64,000 nt of DNA. Origin: Candidatus Saccharimonadota bacterium (GTDB lineage: Bacteria > Patescibacteriota > Saccharimonadia > Saccharimonadales > Saccharimonadaceae). The stretch is from the NCBI GenBank assembly GCA_015999875.1, contig JAECRG010000001.1, positions 607,330 through 671,329 on the forward strand. Reading direction: 5' to 3'. Below are positions 33,547-42,381 of this stretch, piece by piece. Under the pieces are notes generated by a model. The model did not search any database, was not told where the DNA came from, and saw only the letters and a list, made by a program, of their open reading frames with translations. Within the stretch, counting starts at the first letter, position 1. Each line of letters opens with the position of its first letter. The translations under genes were made by a program, and so were the position numbers.

Positions 33547-35715
33547 TCACTTCTTGCCTAATGCAGACTGTAGCCATTCTAGACTAGTGCCCCTGAGAGC
33601 CTCAAGCCTTGCATCCACCTCAGCCCAATCAATCAGCTGCATGCTCTTTATTGCACTCGCGGTAACATCGCTATGGACCAATCGAGACTTACTTATCCCC
33701 ATACTATCGAGTAGTGTTTCGAATCGGGCGCTTCCACGCATTGAGTTGTTAAACACCACAAAATTCTTATGATTAATAATTGCAAACACTGTACCGTGGA
33801 AAGAATCGGTAATCACAAAATCAGAATCTCGAAAACCCTTCAACCACCACTCAACCGGTTCGTACTCTCTATCGAATCTTGGATGAAGGATGTAAAAATC
33901 ATGCCCATAATCTTTTGCAACCTCCTGAACTAGTCGTTTCTTCTCGTCTGTTTGATCGATAACATAACAAAAGACACGAGCTGTACGTGTATCGCTTACC
34001 TTAGACTCATCAATCAGATCAGAGTAATTTTTACTTGTTAGTAACAGAGTGGGATCAAGCACTACACTCGACCTAGAGACCTTAGCGCTCATGAGCTCAT
34101 CAACAAGTTGCGCCCCAGATTTTTCACGAACAGATATTGCCGTAAACCGCCCTAGCAGCTCACCTAGTTCATCTACCTTACTTGAATCGATACCTGCTTC
34201 ACTAAGACTATCAACCCCAAAGCTCGCCGCATAACTAATTCTTTTCGCTTGGCTGTCTTTTATAAATGCAAAAAAGTATCGGGTATAGACCTCCCAGTCA
34301 ACATCCCCCCATTTACGCCACACTTGATCGGACCCGACTATATATGCACCATAACCCTGTAGCATATCAGGATCGTATGGCACGCCACCGATATACTTAG
34401 CAACAAAATGCCTCATCTCTCCAAATATCTCATCTCCGACGGCATCGTACCATCCCGGCATGTTTACATTATCGAAAGTATATCCGTATTCTTTCAGTAC
34501 CGTTTGTAGCGCATACCTCTGAGCTACATTTCCGTAGTTGAATATAGAATTCATCGTGAGTATAACGCCGTCTTTTTGTGCGTTTTGTCGAGTTGCAGCC
34601 AACACTTTCAGTCGAGTCCTAATGCGCGTCTTCTGCTTAATATCCTTCAGTCGATTTCTAATCCTAATTTTTGAGCGCGCTTCGCGAATCCTTGAGCGTG
34701 GTCGTAGTTTTTTGCGAATTTTTTGAACTGATACATCTGTAAACACATCCATACGATTGTTCAATTCTTGATGTAGATCACTAAACTTTGGATCACTCAA
34801 AAAGTATTGCAGTTCTCGCCGTAGTCCCTGCTCCAGACTCATTAAATCACCCTGTTCAAGACCCGTCGCAGCCAGAACTTTACTATTGTCCATACGGCGA
34901 TTGTACATTCGATCGTACTGTACCTGGTATGGATTATCGTAGATTTGCAGGAACCTTTCAAGTGTTATATGTCTGATCTTAAGACCAATGTTTGACGAGT
35001 AATATCTTGCGACTTCCGACCAGGTATGGTGTTCTGAAGTTACGACGTTGAAATCTTCTTGTAATGCACTGTCATTCAATACAAGTCTGCTTATCATTTT
35101 TGCGACATCACCAGCCCAAGTCATCGTTGTGGTCTTCTCGAGCATTTCCATCGGAAACACTACGGACTTACCCTCAAGCGACCGACGCACAACGACACCA
35201 GCCTCGAGTACACCAAGCTGAAACCTGTTCTTGGAATAGGTAATTGATGGACGTACAATAGTCCAGTTTTTACGTGCATGGGTCCTCAGAATGTCCTCTT
35301 GGCGCGCTTTCTGAAGTGCATATTCGTCTGTCTCCAAATAAGTCTTATCCTCAGATACATCAAGAAGTCGAGGTGATGACTCTCGTATCGGACCCTTACT
35401 ATCCGCATACACTCGGTAAGTCGATAAGAAGATGTACTGCGAAGTGCTTTCAAGTAGTATATCTATACGCTTGCTAAACTCAGTCGTCGGATACACCATG
35501 AAATCTACCACTGCATCATAATTAGATGCCAACACCTGCACCAAGAAGTCAGTGTCGCATGCATTTCCTTGAATATAGCGCACATTCACGCCCGACCGAT
35601 ATCCAGCAGACCTAGTTGTGATATCGACTCGATAACCCTGTTTTAGTAGCTCGGGCACTAGGTACACACCCATAGCACCGGTGCCGCCAAGTAATAGTAT
35701 TCGTTTTTTCACCAT
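33547..35715 (-). CDS. Fusion of an NAD-dependent epimerase/dehydratase and a polysaccharide pyruvyl transferase
   Basis: A 722-residue two-enzyme fusion. Residues ~1-310 are an extended SDR: ILLLGGTGAMGVYLVPELL (NAD site), and FLSTYRVYAD leading to DEYALQKARQE. The SDR active-site Tyr and Lys (Y-x3-K pattern) appear as Y-A-L-Q-K. A very basic linker (~residues 335-385; RIREARSKIRIRNRLKD, then KTRIRTRLK) leads to the second domain, residues ~390-722, matching polysaccharide pyruvyl transferase: NSIFNYGNVAQRYALQTVL, the GSDQVWRKWG strand and ITDSFHGTVFAI, the S-F-H-G signature. The C-terminal enzyme would transfer pyruvyl from PEP to a sugar, as CsaB does. The gene is last in the ABC-exporter operon. 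Confidence 0.85.
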   Translation of the reverse strand: MVKKRILLLGGTGAMGVYLVPELLKQGYRVDITTRSAGYRSGVNVRYIQGNACDTDFLVQVLASNYDAVVDFMVYPTTEFSKRIDILLESTSQYIFLSTYRVYADSKGPIRESSPRLLDVSEDKTYLETDEYALQKARQEDILRTHARKNWTIVRPSITYSKNRFQLGVLEAGVVVRRSLEGKSVVFPMEMLEKTTTMTWAGDVAKMISRLVLNDSALQEDFNVVTSEHHTWSEVARYYSSNIGLKIRHITLERFLQIYDNPYQVQYDRMYNRRMDNSKVLAATGLEQGDLMSLEQGLRRELQYFLSDPKFSDLHQELNNRMDVFTDVSVQKIRKKLRPRSRIREARSKIRIRNRLKDIKQKTRIRTRLKVLAATRQNAQKDGVILTMNSIFNYGNVAQRYALQTVLKEYGYTFDNVNMPGWYDAVGDEIFGEMRHFVAKYIGGVPYDPDMLQGYGAYIVGSDQVWRKWGDVDWEVYTRYFFAFIKDSQAKRISYAASFGVDSLSEAGIDSSKVDELGELLGRFTAISVREKSGAQLVDELMSAKVSRSSVVLDPTLLLTSKNYSDLIDESKVSDTRTARVFCYVIDQTDEKKRLVQEVAKDYGHDFYILHPRFDREYEPVEWWLKGFRDSDFVITDSFHGTVFAIINHKNFVVFNNSMRGSARFETLLDSMGISKSRLVHSDVTASAIKSMQLIDWAEVDARLEALRGTSLEWLQSALGKK

Positions 35716-35719
35716 ACCC

Positions 35720-37360
35720 CTACATTCTTATTAGATCGTGCGCCGTTTGTTCGTCATCAGTATTTGTAAATACCTCAAAAATAACCGGTCGGTCAAATGA
35801 GCCTACGTCAGGTGAGCAAAATTCATCGATTTGCTGATCAAAAGTATCAATATTATCCGCGGATAAGTATCTAAACCCGACAGATTCCGCCCAAGCTTTT
35901 ACACTACCGTTATGTCCCGTGGCAGCTATCAGATCATTTGTTTTCTCTCCCCAATGGCCTTCAAGTATAGAATTAAGACGAAATTCAACTCCTTGATTGT
36001 TATTGACGACTAACATACGTAGGTTACTACCAACATGACGAATACCAAGCGCATTCATGTCATAGAAGAATGCAAGATCACCTATAAGACCGAAGTAGAG
36101 TTTATCCTCGTGTACCATAGACTGCCCGATAAGCGTCGAGACGGGTCCATCTATACCAAAGCCACCCACATTGCAGCTAGCATCAATAGATTTATCGAGT
36201 GGGTAAAAGTTCATATTTCTCAAGCTATTAAGAATGCTCATGTGTAGATTAGAGTTTGCAGGGATAGTAGCTGCGAGTCGACCAGATATGTAAGTATTAG
36301 ACAGCGGCATTTCAGGTACGATAAATCTATCGGCTTCAGTAGCGAGTGACTTAAAGTAACTGTGCTTACTGTTTTTTCGTCCCACAAGTATTTCGAAGAA
36401 TCGTCGTTCCTTGCTATCAAAAAGCTTGGTCATCCGATGGAATCGATTATGAATCTCCCCATCTTCACTGAGACGCCATACATCAATACCTTCTAATGCG
36501 CTATTGATATCATAATCACCGGTAATGCCGCCCATGTCAATCACTAGGTCTGGCTTATTCGTAGACCTCAGTGCGCCAAATATCTGAGCAATAAGTACCT
36601 GATTCTTCCCCTTATAGTTAGAGGTGTGGTCTGTGAAAAATGCAACGTCATAGGAGTCAGCGAACTGTTCGATTGACTTCAACTCATCAGATGTAAACTT
36701 CCTGTGCGAGCCAATAAATACACCTATTTTTTTATCTTTTAGCTCGTTTTTCAAGTCTTTCATACAATGAGATATCAACTCATCATCATAGTATTGTATC
36801 TTTCTTGCAATAAAGTCGGAGGGCTGCTGAGTGAAAGGGTACGAGGAGTCGACAAGCAAGTTAATATGTACCGGTCCACCGCCTCTAGTGGTTGCCTTTA
36901 TTAACGCATCGTTCACTAGTGTCTCGCAACGCTCGAAGTCCTCGGTATCTTTTACTACCGGTAGCATAGCTGATACCTTTTTAATATCATTCTGACTTAC
37001 CGAACGATCAGTAACCTGAGGCGTAAGATCTCGTCTGTCCGCCACGTGATGCTGAGATGTTAGGGCAATAATTGGCAGGTTGCGATAATACGCCTCCGTG
37101 AGTCCTGATAGATAGTTTCTAGACGCCGTTGCTCCGGTACAAGATATTACTACCGGCTCACCCGATTCGTAGGCAAGTCCTGTCGCAAAGTAGGCAGCGC
37201 TACGCTCATCTACGACAGAATACACTTCAAACCAAGGATCATTCTGAACCGTCATGGCGATAGGCACATTGGTTGTGCCTGGGGACACAACTATTTTTCT
37301 GATGCCATATTGTTTCAGTAAACTCAATACTATCTGTGCGCTTTTGTCGGTTGTGTACAT
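35720..37360 (-). CDS. Thiamine-diphosphate-dependent enzyme, MenD-like
   Basis: A 546-residue protein with the three-domain TPP-enzyme layout. The N-terminal PYR domain has VVSPGTTNVPIAMTV and SVVDERSAAYFATGLAYESG, including the catalytic Glu, then PVVISCTGATASRNYL. The C-terminal PP domain has the Mg-TPP motif G-D-L-A-F-F-Y-D-M ... V-V-N-N-N, exactly as in MenD (SEPHCHC synthase). No other menaquinone gene is in the window, and this enzyme lies in an operon with a glycan ABC exporter and a pyruvyl transferase fusion. It therefore more likely performs a 2-ketoacid decarboxylation or carboligation used to modify a sugar. The substrate is unknown. Confidence 0.8.
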   Translation of the reverse strand: MYTTDKSAQIVLSLLKQYGIRKIVVSPGTTNVPIAMTVQNDPWFEVYSVVDERSAAYFATGLAYESGEPVVISCTGATASRNYLSGLTEAYYRNLPIIALTSQHHVADRRDLTPQVTDRSVSQNDIKKVSAMLPVVKDTEDFERCETLVNDALIKATTRGGGPVHINLLVDSSYPFTQQPSDFIARKIQYYDDELISHCMKDLKNELKDKKIGVFIGSHRKFTSDELKSIEQFADSYDVAFFTDHTSNYKGKNQVLIAQIFGALRSTNKPDLVIDMGGITGDYDINSALEGIDVWRLSEDGEIHNRFHRMTKLFDSKERRFFEILVGRKNSKHSYFKSLATEADRFIVPEMPLSNTYISGRLAATIPANSNLHMSILNSLRNMNFYPLDKSIDASCNVGGFGIDGPVSTLIGQSMVHEDKLYFGLIGDLAFFYDMNALGIRHVGSNLRMLVVNNNQGVEFRLNSILEGHWGEKTNDLIAATGHNGSVKAWAESVGFRYLSADNIDTFDQQIDEFCSPDVGSFDRPVIFEVFTNTDDEQTAHDLIRM

Positions 37361-38575
37361 CTATCTACCTCCAACCTTACTCGGCTCAATTGTAAACCTC
37401 TCCTGTGGCTTCCAGTATGTATCCCATGGATGATCTGTTCTTGATTCAATTTCAAATTGCAAAATGTCCGTAAAAGTCCCATAATCCTCTGACCGGTCTC
37501 TTGACTTCACTACAAACAGAATATCGTAAGTTCCCTCTGGAAATATATTTTGTAGCTCAAGCGTGATATGTGCTGGATCGAAACTCAGCACATCTTTAGT
37601 CTTTTCGTCAGATGCCCACCTAAATACCTGTTCTCCCGTGTCACGTATCAAACCTAGTGCGACGATAGAATCTTCTTTGAGCGGTTTTTTTTGTCGCACG
37701 GTAATGTCAAACGTGAGTTTTTCTGACGTTTTCCTCAGATTAATCTTCGCCTGGATAAAGTCCGTCTCGATTGTCCCGTCTCGATTTTGTTTTTTTGTGG
37801 TAGATTGCGGTATATTACTGTCGGCAGCAAAAAGTTCTCGATATTTTTGTGCCACTTCCGACGAGCGTCCACTAGCAACTATTTTTCCTTTCTCTATCAT
37901 AATCGCTTTGTCGCAGAAACGTTGGACTGCGTCCATGTCATGAGTCACCAATATAACTGTTTTATTGTTCTTTTTGAGTTCAGCAAAGTACTGAAAGCAT
38001 TTACGCTGGAACGACTCGTCCCCCACAGCTAAGACTTCGTCAAGCAATAAGATATCCGCATTTGCACGAATCGCTATAGAGAACGCTAGGCGAACTTGCA
38101 TACCTGAACTATAGTTTTTGAGTTTTTGATCCATGAACTTTGCTAATTCTGCAAACTTAACAATATCCTCATACATAGCACTCATCTCGTCACGACTAAA
38201 ACCGAGTAGCGCGCCGTTCAGAAACACATTTTCTCGCCCGGTAAGCTCAGGGTTAAATCCAACGCCAAGCTCAATAAAAGGAACAAGAGTACCGTTTACT
38301 TGTACTGCGCCTTTATCAGGGCTGTAGATACCCGCCAAGGTTTTTAGTAGCGTACTTTTACCACTACCGTTACGTCCGACAATGCCAAAAAAATCACCTG
38401 CCTCGATCTCAAAATCGAGTCCTTTGAGCACATGATGTAGTTCATAACCTTTCTTGCGATTACGTCGTAGCGCACCAATTACCATCTGCTTTAGTCCGGA
38501 ATGTTGTTCATGAGGTAATCTAAATGTCTTATGAAGATTCTCGATAGAGATCGCGATTTCTTTTTTTGTAGTCAT
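37361..38575 (-). CDS. Polysaccharide ABC exporter ATPase (Wzt/TagH-like) with C-terminal substrate-recognition domain
   Basis: A 404-residue protein. The nucleotide-binding domain (~residues 1-245) has Walker A GRNGSGKSTLLKTLAG, the ABC signature NYSSGMQVRLAF and Walker B DILLLDEVLAVGDESFQ, followed by the switch His in LVTHDMD. Residues ~265-404 form a beta-sandwich (TDFIQAKINLRKTSEKLTF onward) corresponding to the Wzt C-terminal domain, which in O-antigen systems reads the terminal modification of the chain before export. The stop and the next start are contiguous. Together with the permease gene it exports a lipid-linked glycan. The presence of this domain implies export of a chain with a defined non-reducing-end cap. 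Confidence 0.92.
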   Translation of the reverse strand: MTTKKEIAISIENLHKTFRLPHEQHSGLKQMVIGALRRNRKKGYELHHVLKGLDFEIEAGDFFGIVGRNGSGKSTLLKTLAGIYSPDKGAVQVNGTLVPFIELGVGFNPELTGRENVFLNGALLGFSRDEMSAMYEDIVKFAELAKFMDQKLKNYSSGMQVRLAFSIAIRANADILLLDEVLAVGDESFQRKCFQYFAELKKNNKTVILVTHDMDAVQRFCDKAIMIEKGKIVASGRSSEVAQKYRELFAADSNIPQSTTKKQNRDGTIETDFIQAKINLRKTSEKLTFDITVRQKKPLKEDSIVALGLIRDTGEQVFRWASDEKTKDVLSFDPAHITLELQNIFPEGTYDILFVVKSRDRSEDYGTFTDILQFEIESRTDHPWDTYWKPQERFTIEPSKVGGR

Positions 38576-39394
38576 CTACACCCTCTCCGCAAAATATTTC
38601 TGGTTTTTCTTAAAGTAAAATATCGCCAAAACAATTACACTTGCGACAACAACATAGGGGAACGCCAAATAAAATATATTGTCCGAAAGTTGGCTGGCAG
38701 TGATCATGTACTCATGTCCTAGTACATCTGCTCTTGCCTGCTGAAATAGCACGGCGATCGGGCTTAGCATTAATATTTGTGCTGCAAAATCTCCACCTTT
38801 ATCTATTACCATCTGAAGTGGATATATAATTGGTGTTGCATAGAATAATCCCTGAAGGAATACCTCCCATAAATGCGAAATATCTCTATATTTCACATAT
38901 GCCGCTGCAAGGAAAAATGCCAGTCCCAACGAGAAAGCATAAATAATCACCAAAGTTACAGGAAATAGAAGGAAACTCCACCCAATCTGAACGCCATCAA
39001 ACATCATAAACACAAACACCACAAGTAAGTTTAGCCCTAGATTGATTAGTGCAGATATCGTGCCTGATATGACTATGATGTACTTCGGGAAATTGATTTT
39101 ACGAATCAAATCACCACGATTCACTATAGCCTGCATACCTTGGTTGGTAGACTCATTGAAAAAAGTCCACAGCACCAATCCAAGCAATAGAGATATTGCA
39201 AAGTGCGGTATCCCAGCTCCAAAGCGCATAAAATGCACAAATACAACGAACATAATTGCAAACAGCATTAATGGTTTGAGTAGTGACCAAATATAACCAA
39301 GTACAGAACCCTGGTATCGAAGTTTAAAATCCGTAATCACTAGTTCGCGCAAAAGTATGCGATTTTGGCGACTCAGTATATTTGATAGTTTCAT
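38576..39394 (-). CDS. Polysaccharide ABC exporter permease (Wzm/TagG-like)
   Basis: A 272-residue integral membrane protein of the ABC-2 family with six hydrophobic segments. Starting regions ELVITDFKLRYQGSVLGYIW and SLLKPLMLFAIMFVVFVHFM match the amphipathic connecting helix and first membrane helix of KpsM/Wzm/TagG permeases. FYATPIIYPLQMV and FPYVVVASVIVLAIFYF are typical late motifs. It forms the export channel with the ATPase encoded immediately downstream. It is the first gene of the four-gene operon 39394-33547. Its presence alongside a Wzx/Wzy-like system means the cell has two glycan export routes. Confidence 0.92.
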   Translation of the reverse strand: MKLSNILSRQNRILLRELVITDFKLRYQGSVLGYIWSLLKPLMLFAIMFVVFVHFMRFGAGIPHFAISLLLGLVLWTFFNESTNQGMQAIVNRGDLIRKINFPKYIIVISGTISALINLGLNLLVVFVFMMFDGVQIGWSFLLFPVTLVIIYAFSLGLAFFLAAAYVKYRDISHLWEVFLQGLFYATPIIYPLQMVIDKGGDFAAQILMLSPIAVLFQQARADVLGHEYMITASQLSDNIFYLAFPYVVVASVIVLAIFYFKKNQKYFAERV

Positions 39395-39429
39395 AGTTGC
39401 TCTAATAATTATATGATAGTTGATAGATT
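39395..39429. promoter_or_regulatory. Divergent promoter region, ABC exporter operon / GT2
   Basis: This 35-bp AT-rich gap holds a minus-strand TATAAT about 13 nt before the ATG at 39394. A plus-strand TATGAT at about 39412-39417 lies roughly 12 nt before the ATG at 39430. Both are weak and short-leader. No Shine-Dalgarno sequence is obvious for either gene. Confidence 0.3.
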
Positions 39430-40443
39430 ATGAACAGAGTAGCTATTATTATCCTCAACTGGAATTGCGCTGAAGATTCGATCGAGTGTGCGAATTCTCT
39501 GCTAGGCCAAACGGTCGTACCAGATATTATCTTTGTCGACAACAATTCAAGTGATGATTCCGTAGAACGAATTGAGGAATACATCCGTCAAAAAGGCGAC
39601 TCGATCACTCTTATTAAAAACCCCGTGAACTCCGGGTTTACAGGTGGCATCAATGTTGGCGTACGTACTGCCCTTAAAAAAGAATACGAATTCATAGGCA
39701 CACTCAACCCAGATGCAACCGCCGATAGCCGCTGGGTAGAGTATTTAACGAACGAGTTTACTGTAGACAAGTCGATAGGTATCACAACGGGGATACTGGC
39801 GCGAACAGACAAAAAAACCCTCGACACGAGTGGTGATTTTTATACTACTTGGGGTATACCTGGACCTCGCGGAAGAGATGGTTTAATTAGTGATGCGCCT
39901 CAGCAACATGAATATATATTTGGCGCAACAGGTGGAGGGTTTATCGCTCAAAGTGAAGTATTTCGACAAGTTGGACTACTTGATGAAGTACTTTTTATGT
40001 ATTTCGAAGACGTTGACTTTTGCTTTCGAGCGCAACTTGCTGGCTACAAAGTTCGCTACACCCCCGGCGCCATTGCCTACCATAAGCTAAGCGCAAGTAC
40101 TAACAAGGTGCCTGGGTTGGCGGTTAGGCAGACTTTTAAGAATCTTCCCGTTGTATTTCTAAAAAATGTACCGACGAAGCTCATGTTTACGATTTTGCCT
40201 CGCTTTATGCTTGCGTACCTGCTGATACTTGGAAACTCTATTGTGCATGGCCGAGGTCTACCTGCGCTACAAGGATGGTTGCTATCTTTATGGCTTATAC
40301 CTCATTCACTAAAAAAACGGCATGAGATTCAGTCAAATAAAAAAGTGTCGGCAGCATACATAGCGAGTATCATTCTCCATGACATCCCCTTAGAACAAAC
40401 TGGGTTGCGAAATTTTCGTGCATTTTTTACAGGTAAGAAATAG
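39430..40443 (+). CDS. Glycosyltransferase family 2, rhamnosyltransferase-like (WbbL type)
   Basis: A 337-residue protein. The GT-A core has AIIILNWNCAEDSIECANSL, FVDNNSSDDSVERI and TLNPDATADSRWVEY (the D-x-D-type site as N-P-D-A-T), with GGGFIAQSEVF and FMYFEDVDFCFRAQLAG carrying the E-D-x-D base segment, then GAIAYHKLSAS. This set matches dTDP-rhamnosyl/galactofuranosyl transferases of the WbbL/GlfT-like group. A C-terminal hydrophobic region (MLAYLLILGNSIVHG) suggests membrane association. With a complete dTDP-L-rhamnose pathway in the window, transfer of rhamnose is a reasonable inference. It is followed by sucCD and another glycosyltransferase in the same direction. Confidence 0.85.
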   Translation: MNRVAIIILNWNCAEDSIECANSLLGQTVVPDIIFVDNNSSDDSVERIEEYIRQKGDSITLIKNPVNSGFTGGINVGVRTALKKEYEFIGTLNPDATADSRWVEYLTNEFTVDKSIGITTGILARTDKKTLDTSGDFYTTWGIPGPRGRDGLISDAPQQHEYIFGATGGGFIAQSEVFRQVGLLDEVLFMYFEDVDFCFRAQLAGYKVRYTPGAIAYHKLSASTNKVPGLAVRQTFKNLPVVFLKNVPTKLMFTILPRFMLAYLLILGNSIVHGRGLPALQGWLLSLWLIPHSLKKRHEIQSNKKVSAAYIASIILHDIPLEQTGLRNFRAFFTGKK

Positions 40444-40457
40444 TTTAGTTGGTATAT

Positions 40458-41513
40458 ATGCGTCTTCTCGAACACGAAGCAAAACAACTCTTATCGCACT
40501 CTGGTGTGACTATACCCAACTCCGAGCTCCTCAGAACTCCTAGCGACATACCCACACTATTTCCGACTGTCATCAAAGCGCAAGTGCTCACGGGGCGACG
40601 CAACAAGTTTGGTGGTGTGAAAATTGTGCACGAGCAAGCGGCTCTAGCCACTACACTACAATCTGTATTTGCCGCAAATATTGATGGCTACATGCCAGAG
40701 AGTGTACTTGCCGAGGAATTACTCGACATCAAACAAGAGTTTTATCTAAACCTCTCAGTGAACCGCGACGAGCAAGCCGTCGTGCTACTCGCCCACCGTG
40801 ATGGTGGCGTGGATATAGAATCGCAACCAAAAGATGCGTTTTTTCGTGAAGTTATAGACAACGACTCGAAATCCCGCGCTCTCAGGTTAGCTGAGTACTT
40901 CGGTCTAGAGTCTCATGAATTTGCACTGGGCGAATTGCTCGATCAATTACTCGACTGCCTCAAGAAAAATGATGCGTTATCGCTAGAGGTCAATCCACTC
41001 GTAGTGACAAAGGCTGGTGAGCTGGTAGCTGCAGACTGTAAAATGGAACTTGACAACGCCGCAACCTTCCGCCATCCAGACTGGAATTTCTACGACATAC
41101 CCCTTAGTGCAAACTTCGTAGAGCTTAATCTACGCGGGACTGTAGCAACCATAGCCAACGGAGCTGGACTCGCTATGGCGACTGTCGACGCTGTACAAGC
41201 TGCTGGCTACACGCCTGCGAACTTTCTCGATATCGGTGGCGGTGCAAGCAAAGAGACGGTAATGGCAGCTTTTCACGAGCTAATGAAGTATTCCGAACTA
41301 GAAGCGATAGTGATTAATATATTTGCGGGTATTACACGTTGCGACGAGGTAGCTCGAGCTATCATCGCCGCACGCGAAGAAATAAAAGGTCTACCAGCCC
41401 TCAAGATTCGACTAGAAGGTACAAATGTCGCGGAGGCACATACGCTGCTTTCCGAGCACAGCATAGTGCTTTACGAATCTCTTGATGCCGCGATAGGAGC
41501 AATCAATGCCTAG
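40458..41513 (+). CDS. sucC: Succinyl-CoA ligase (ADP-forming) beta subunit-like
   Basis: A 351-residue protein from the ATG at 40458; an in-frame TTG at 40449 is a weaker alternative. It starts MRLLEHEAKQLLSHSGVTIP, as in SucC, and has the ATP-grasp fold with FPTVIKAQVLTGRRNKFGG, then LEVNPLVVTKAGELVAADCK, FLDIGGGASKETVMAAF and INIFAGITRCDEVARAI, where GIT-x-C-D-E-V-A is characteristic of the phosphohistidine-interacting domain. It is somewhat shorter than the usual ~388 residues. With SucD it would catalyse acyl-CoA + ADP + Pi to acid + CoA + ATP. It is an oddity in a genome of this type with no TCA genes in sight; the true acyl substrate may differ from succinate. Confidence 0.85.
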   Translation: MRLLEHEAKQLLSHSGVTIPNSELLRTPSDIPTLFPTVIKAQVLTGRRNKFGGVKIVHEQAALATTLQSVFAANIDGYMPESVLAEELLDIKQEFYLNLSVNRDEQAVVLLAHRDGGVDIESQPKDAFFREVIDNDSKSRALRLAEYFGLESHEFALGELLDQLLDCLKKNDALSLEVNPLVVTKAGELVAADCKMELDNAATFRHPDWNFYDIPLSANFVELNLRGTVATIANGAGLAMATVDAVQAAGYTPANFLDIGGGASKETVMAAFHELMKYSELEAIVINIFAGITRCDEVARAIIAAREEIKGLPALKIRLEGTNVAEAHTLLSEHSIVLYESLDAAIGAINA

Positions 41514-42381
41514 TACCTTCAACCCTCAGCATGTCATCGTCCAGGGTATTACTGGATCTCATGGATCGTTTCATGCTCGTGCAATGCGCGAATACGGTAC
41601 ACGCATAATTGCAGGTACCTCTCCAAACAAGGCCGGCGAAATGGTAGATGGTATACCTGTCTACAGTACAATACGAGACATACAAGCCAATCACGAAGTA
41701 GATGCAACTGTTATCTTCGTACCCGCAGCACATGCACGTGGTGCTATCTTCGAAGCTATTGAAGCTAGCGTACCTCTCATTATCTGTATCACCGAAGGTA
41801 TCCCGACACATGATATGCTAGCCGTACACCAGCGACTGGCTGGTAGCGAGTCGATACTTATTGGCCCAAACAGCCCCGGTATCGCTACACCGGGCGAGTC
41901 TAAGCTTGGTATAATTCCCAATCACATTCTGTCACCCGGTCGCATCGGTGTAGTAAGTCGCAGTGGCACCCTCACCTACGAAGTAGTCGCTGCTCTCTCA
42001 AGTGCGGGGATCGGTGAACGATATGTAGTAGGCATAGGTGGCGACCCTATAAAGGGCATGGATTTCGTCGATTGCCTAGCTGCGTTTGAAGCGGATACTA
42101 GCGTCGATGCTATTGTGATGATCGGTGAAATCGGTGGACAAAGTGAAAACAGGGCTGCTGACTATATCAAAAAGTCAGTCGCCAAACCCGTCGTAGGATA
42201 TATCGCAGGTCACGCAGCCCCACCTGGGGTACAGCTCGGACATGCGGGAGCGATACTGGGAAGTAAGCAGGAGTCGGCGGTATATAAATCAGAGAGACTA
42301 TCAGAAGCCGGCGTAACAATATGCAAGACAGTAACAGACATCACGCCGCAAATACAAAAAATATCGAGGAGTACACAATGA
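41506..42381 (+). CDS. sucD: Succinyl-CoA ligase alpha subunit-like
   Basis: A 291-residue protein overlapping sucC by 8 bp. It has an N-terminal CoA-binding Rossmann domain (HVIVQGITGSHGSFHARAM; GTSPNKAGEMVDGIPVY) and a C-terminal ligase domain with IGPNSPGIATPGESKLG, IGEIGGQSENRAADYI and the phosphohistidine motif QLGHAGAIL. The family length and motifs are intact. It forms the heteromeric ligase with SucC. The next gene, a GT4 glycosyltransferase, begins at the stop (ATGA overlap), so it is part of a glycan-gene operon, which suggests either horizontal insertion as a unit or a functional link to acylated glycan production or to substrate-level ATP synthesis. Confidence 0.9.
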   Translation: MPSTFNPQHVIVQGITGSHGSFHARAMREYGTRIIAGTSPNKAGEMVDGIPVYSTIRDIQANHEVDATVIFVPAAHARGAIFEAIEASVPLIICITEGIPTHDMLAVHQRLAGSESILIGPNSPGIATPGESKLGIIPNHILSPGRIGVVSRSGTLTYEVVAALSSAGIGERYVVGIGGDPIKGMDFVDCLAAFEADTSVDAIVMIGEIGGQSENRAADYIKKSVAKPVVGYIAGHAAPPGVQLGHAGAILGSKQESAVYKSERLSEAGVTICKTVTDITPQIQKISRSTQ

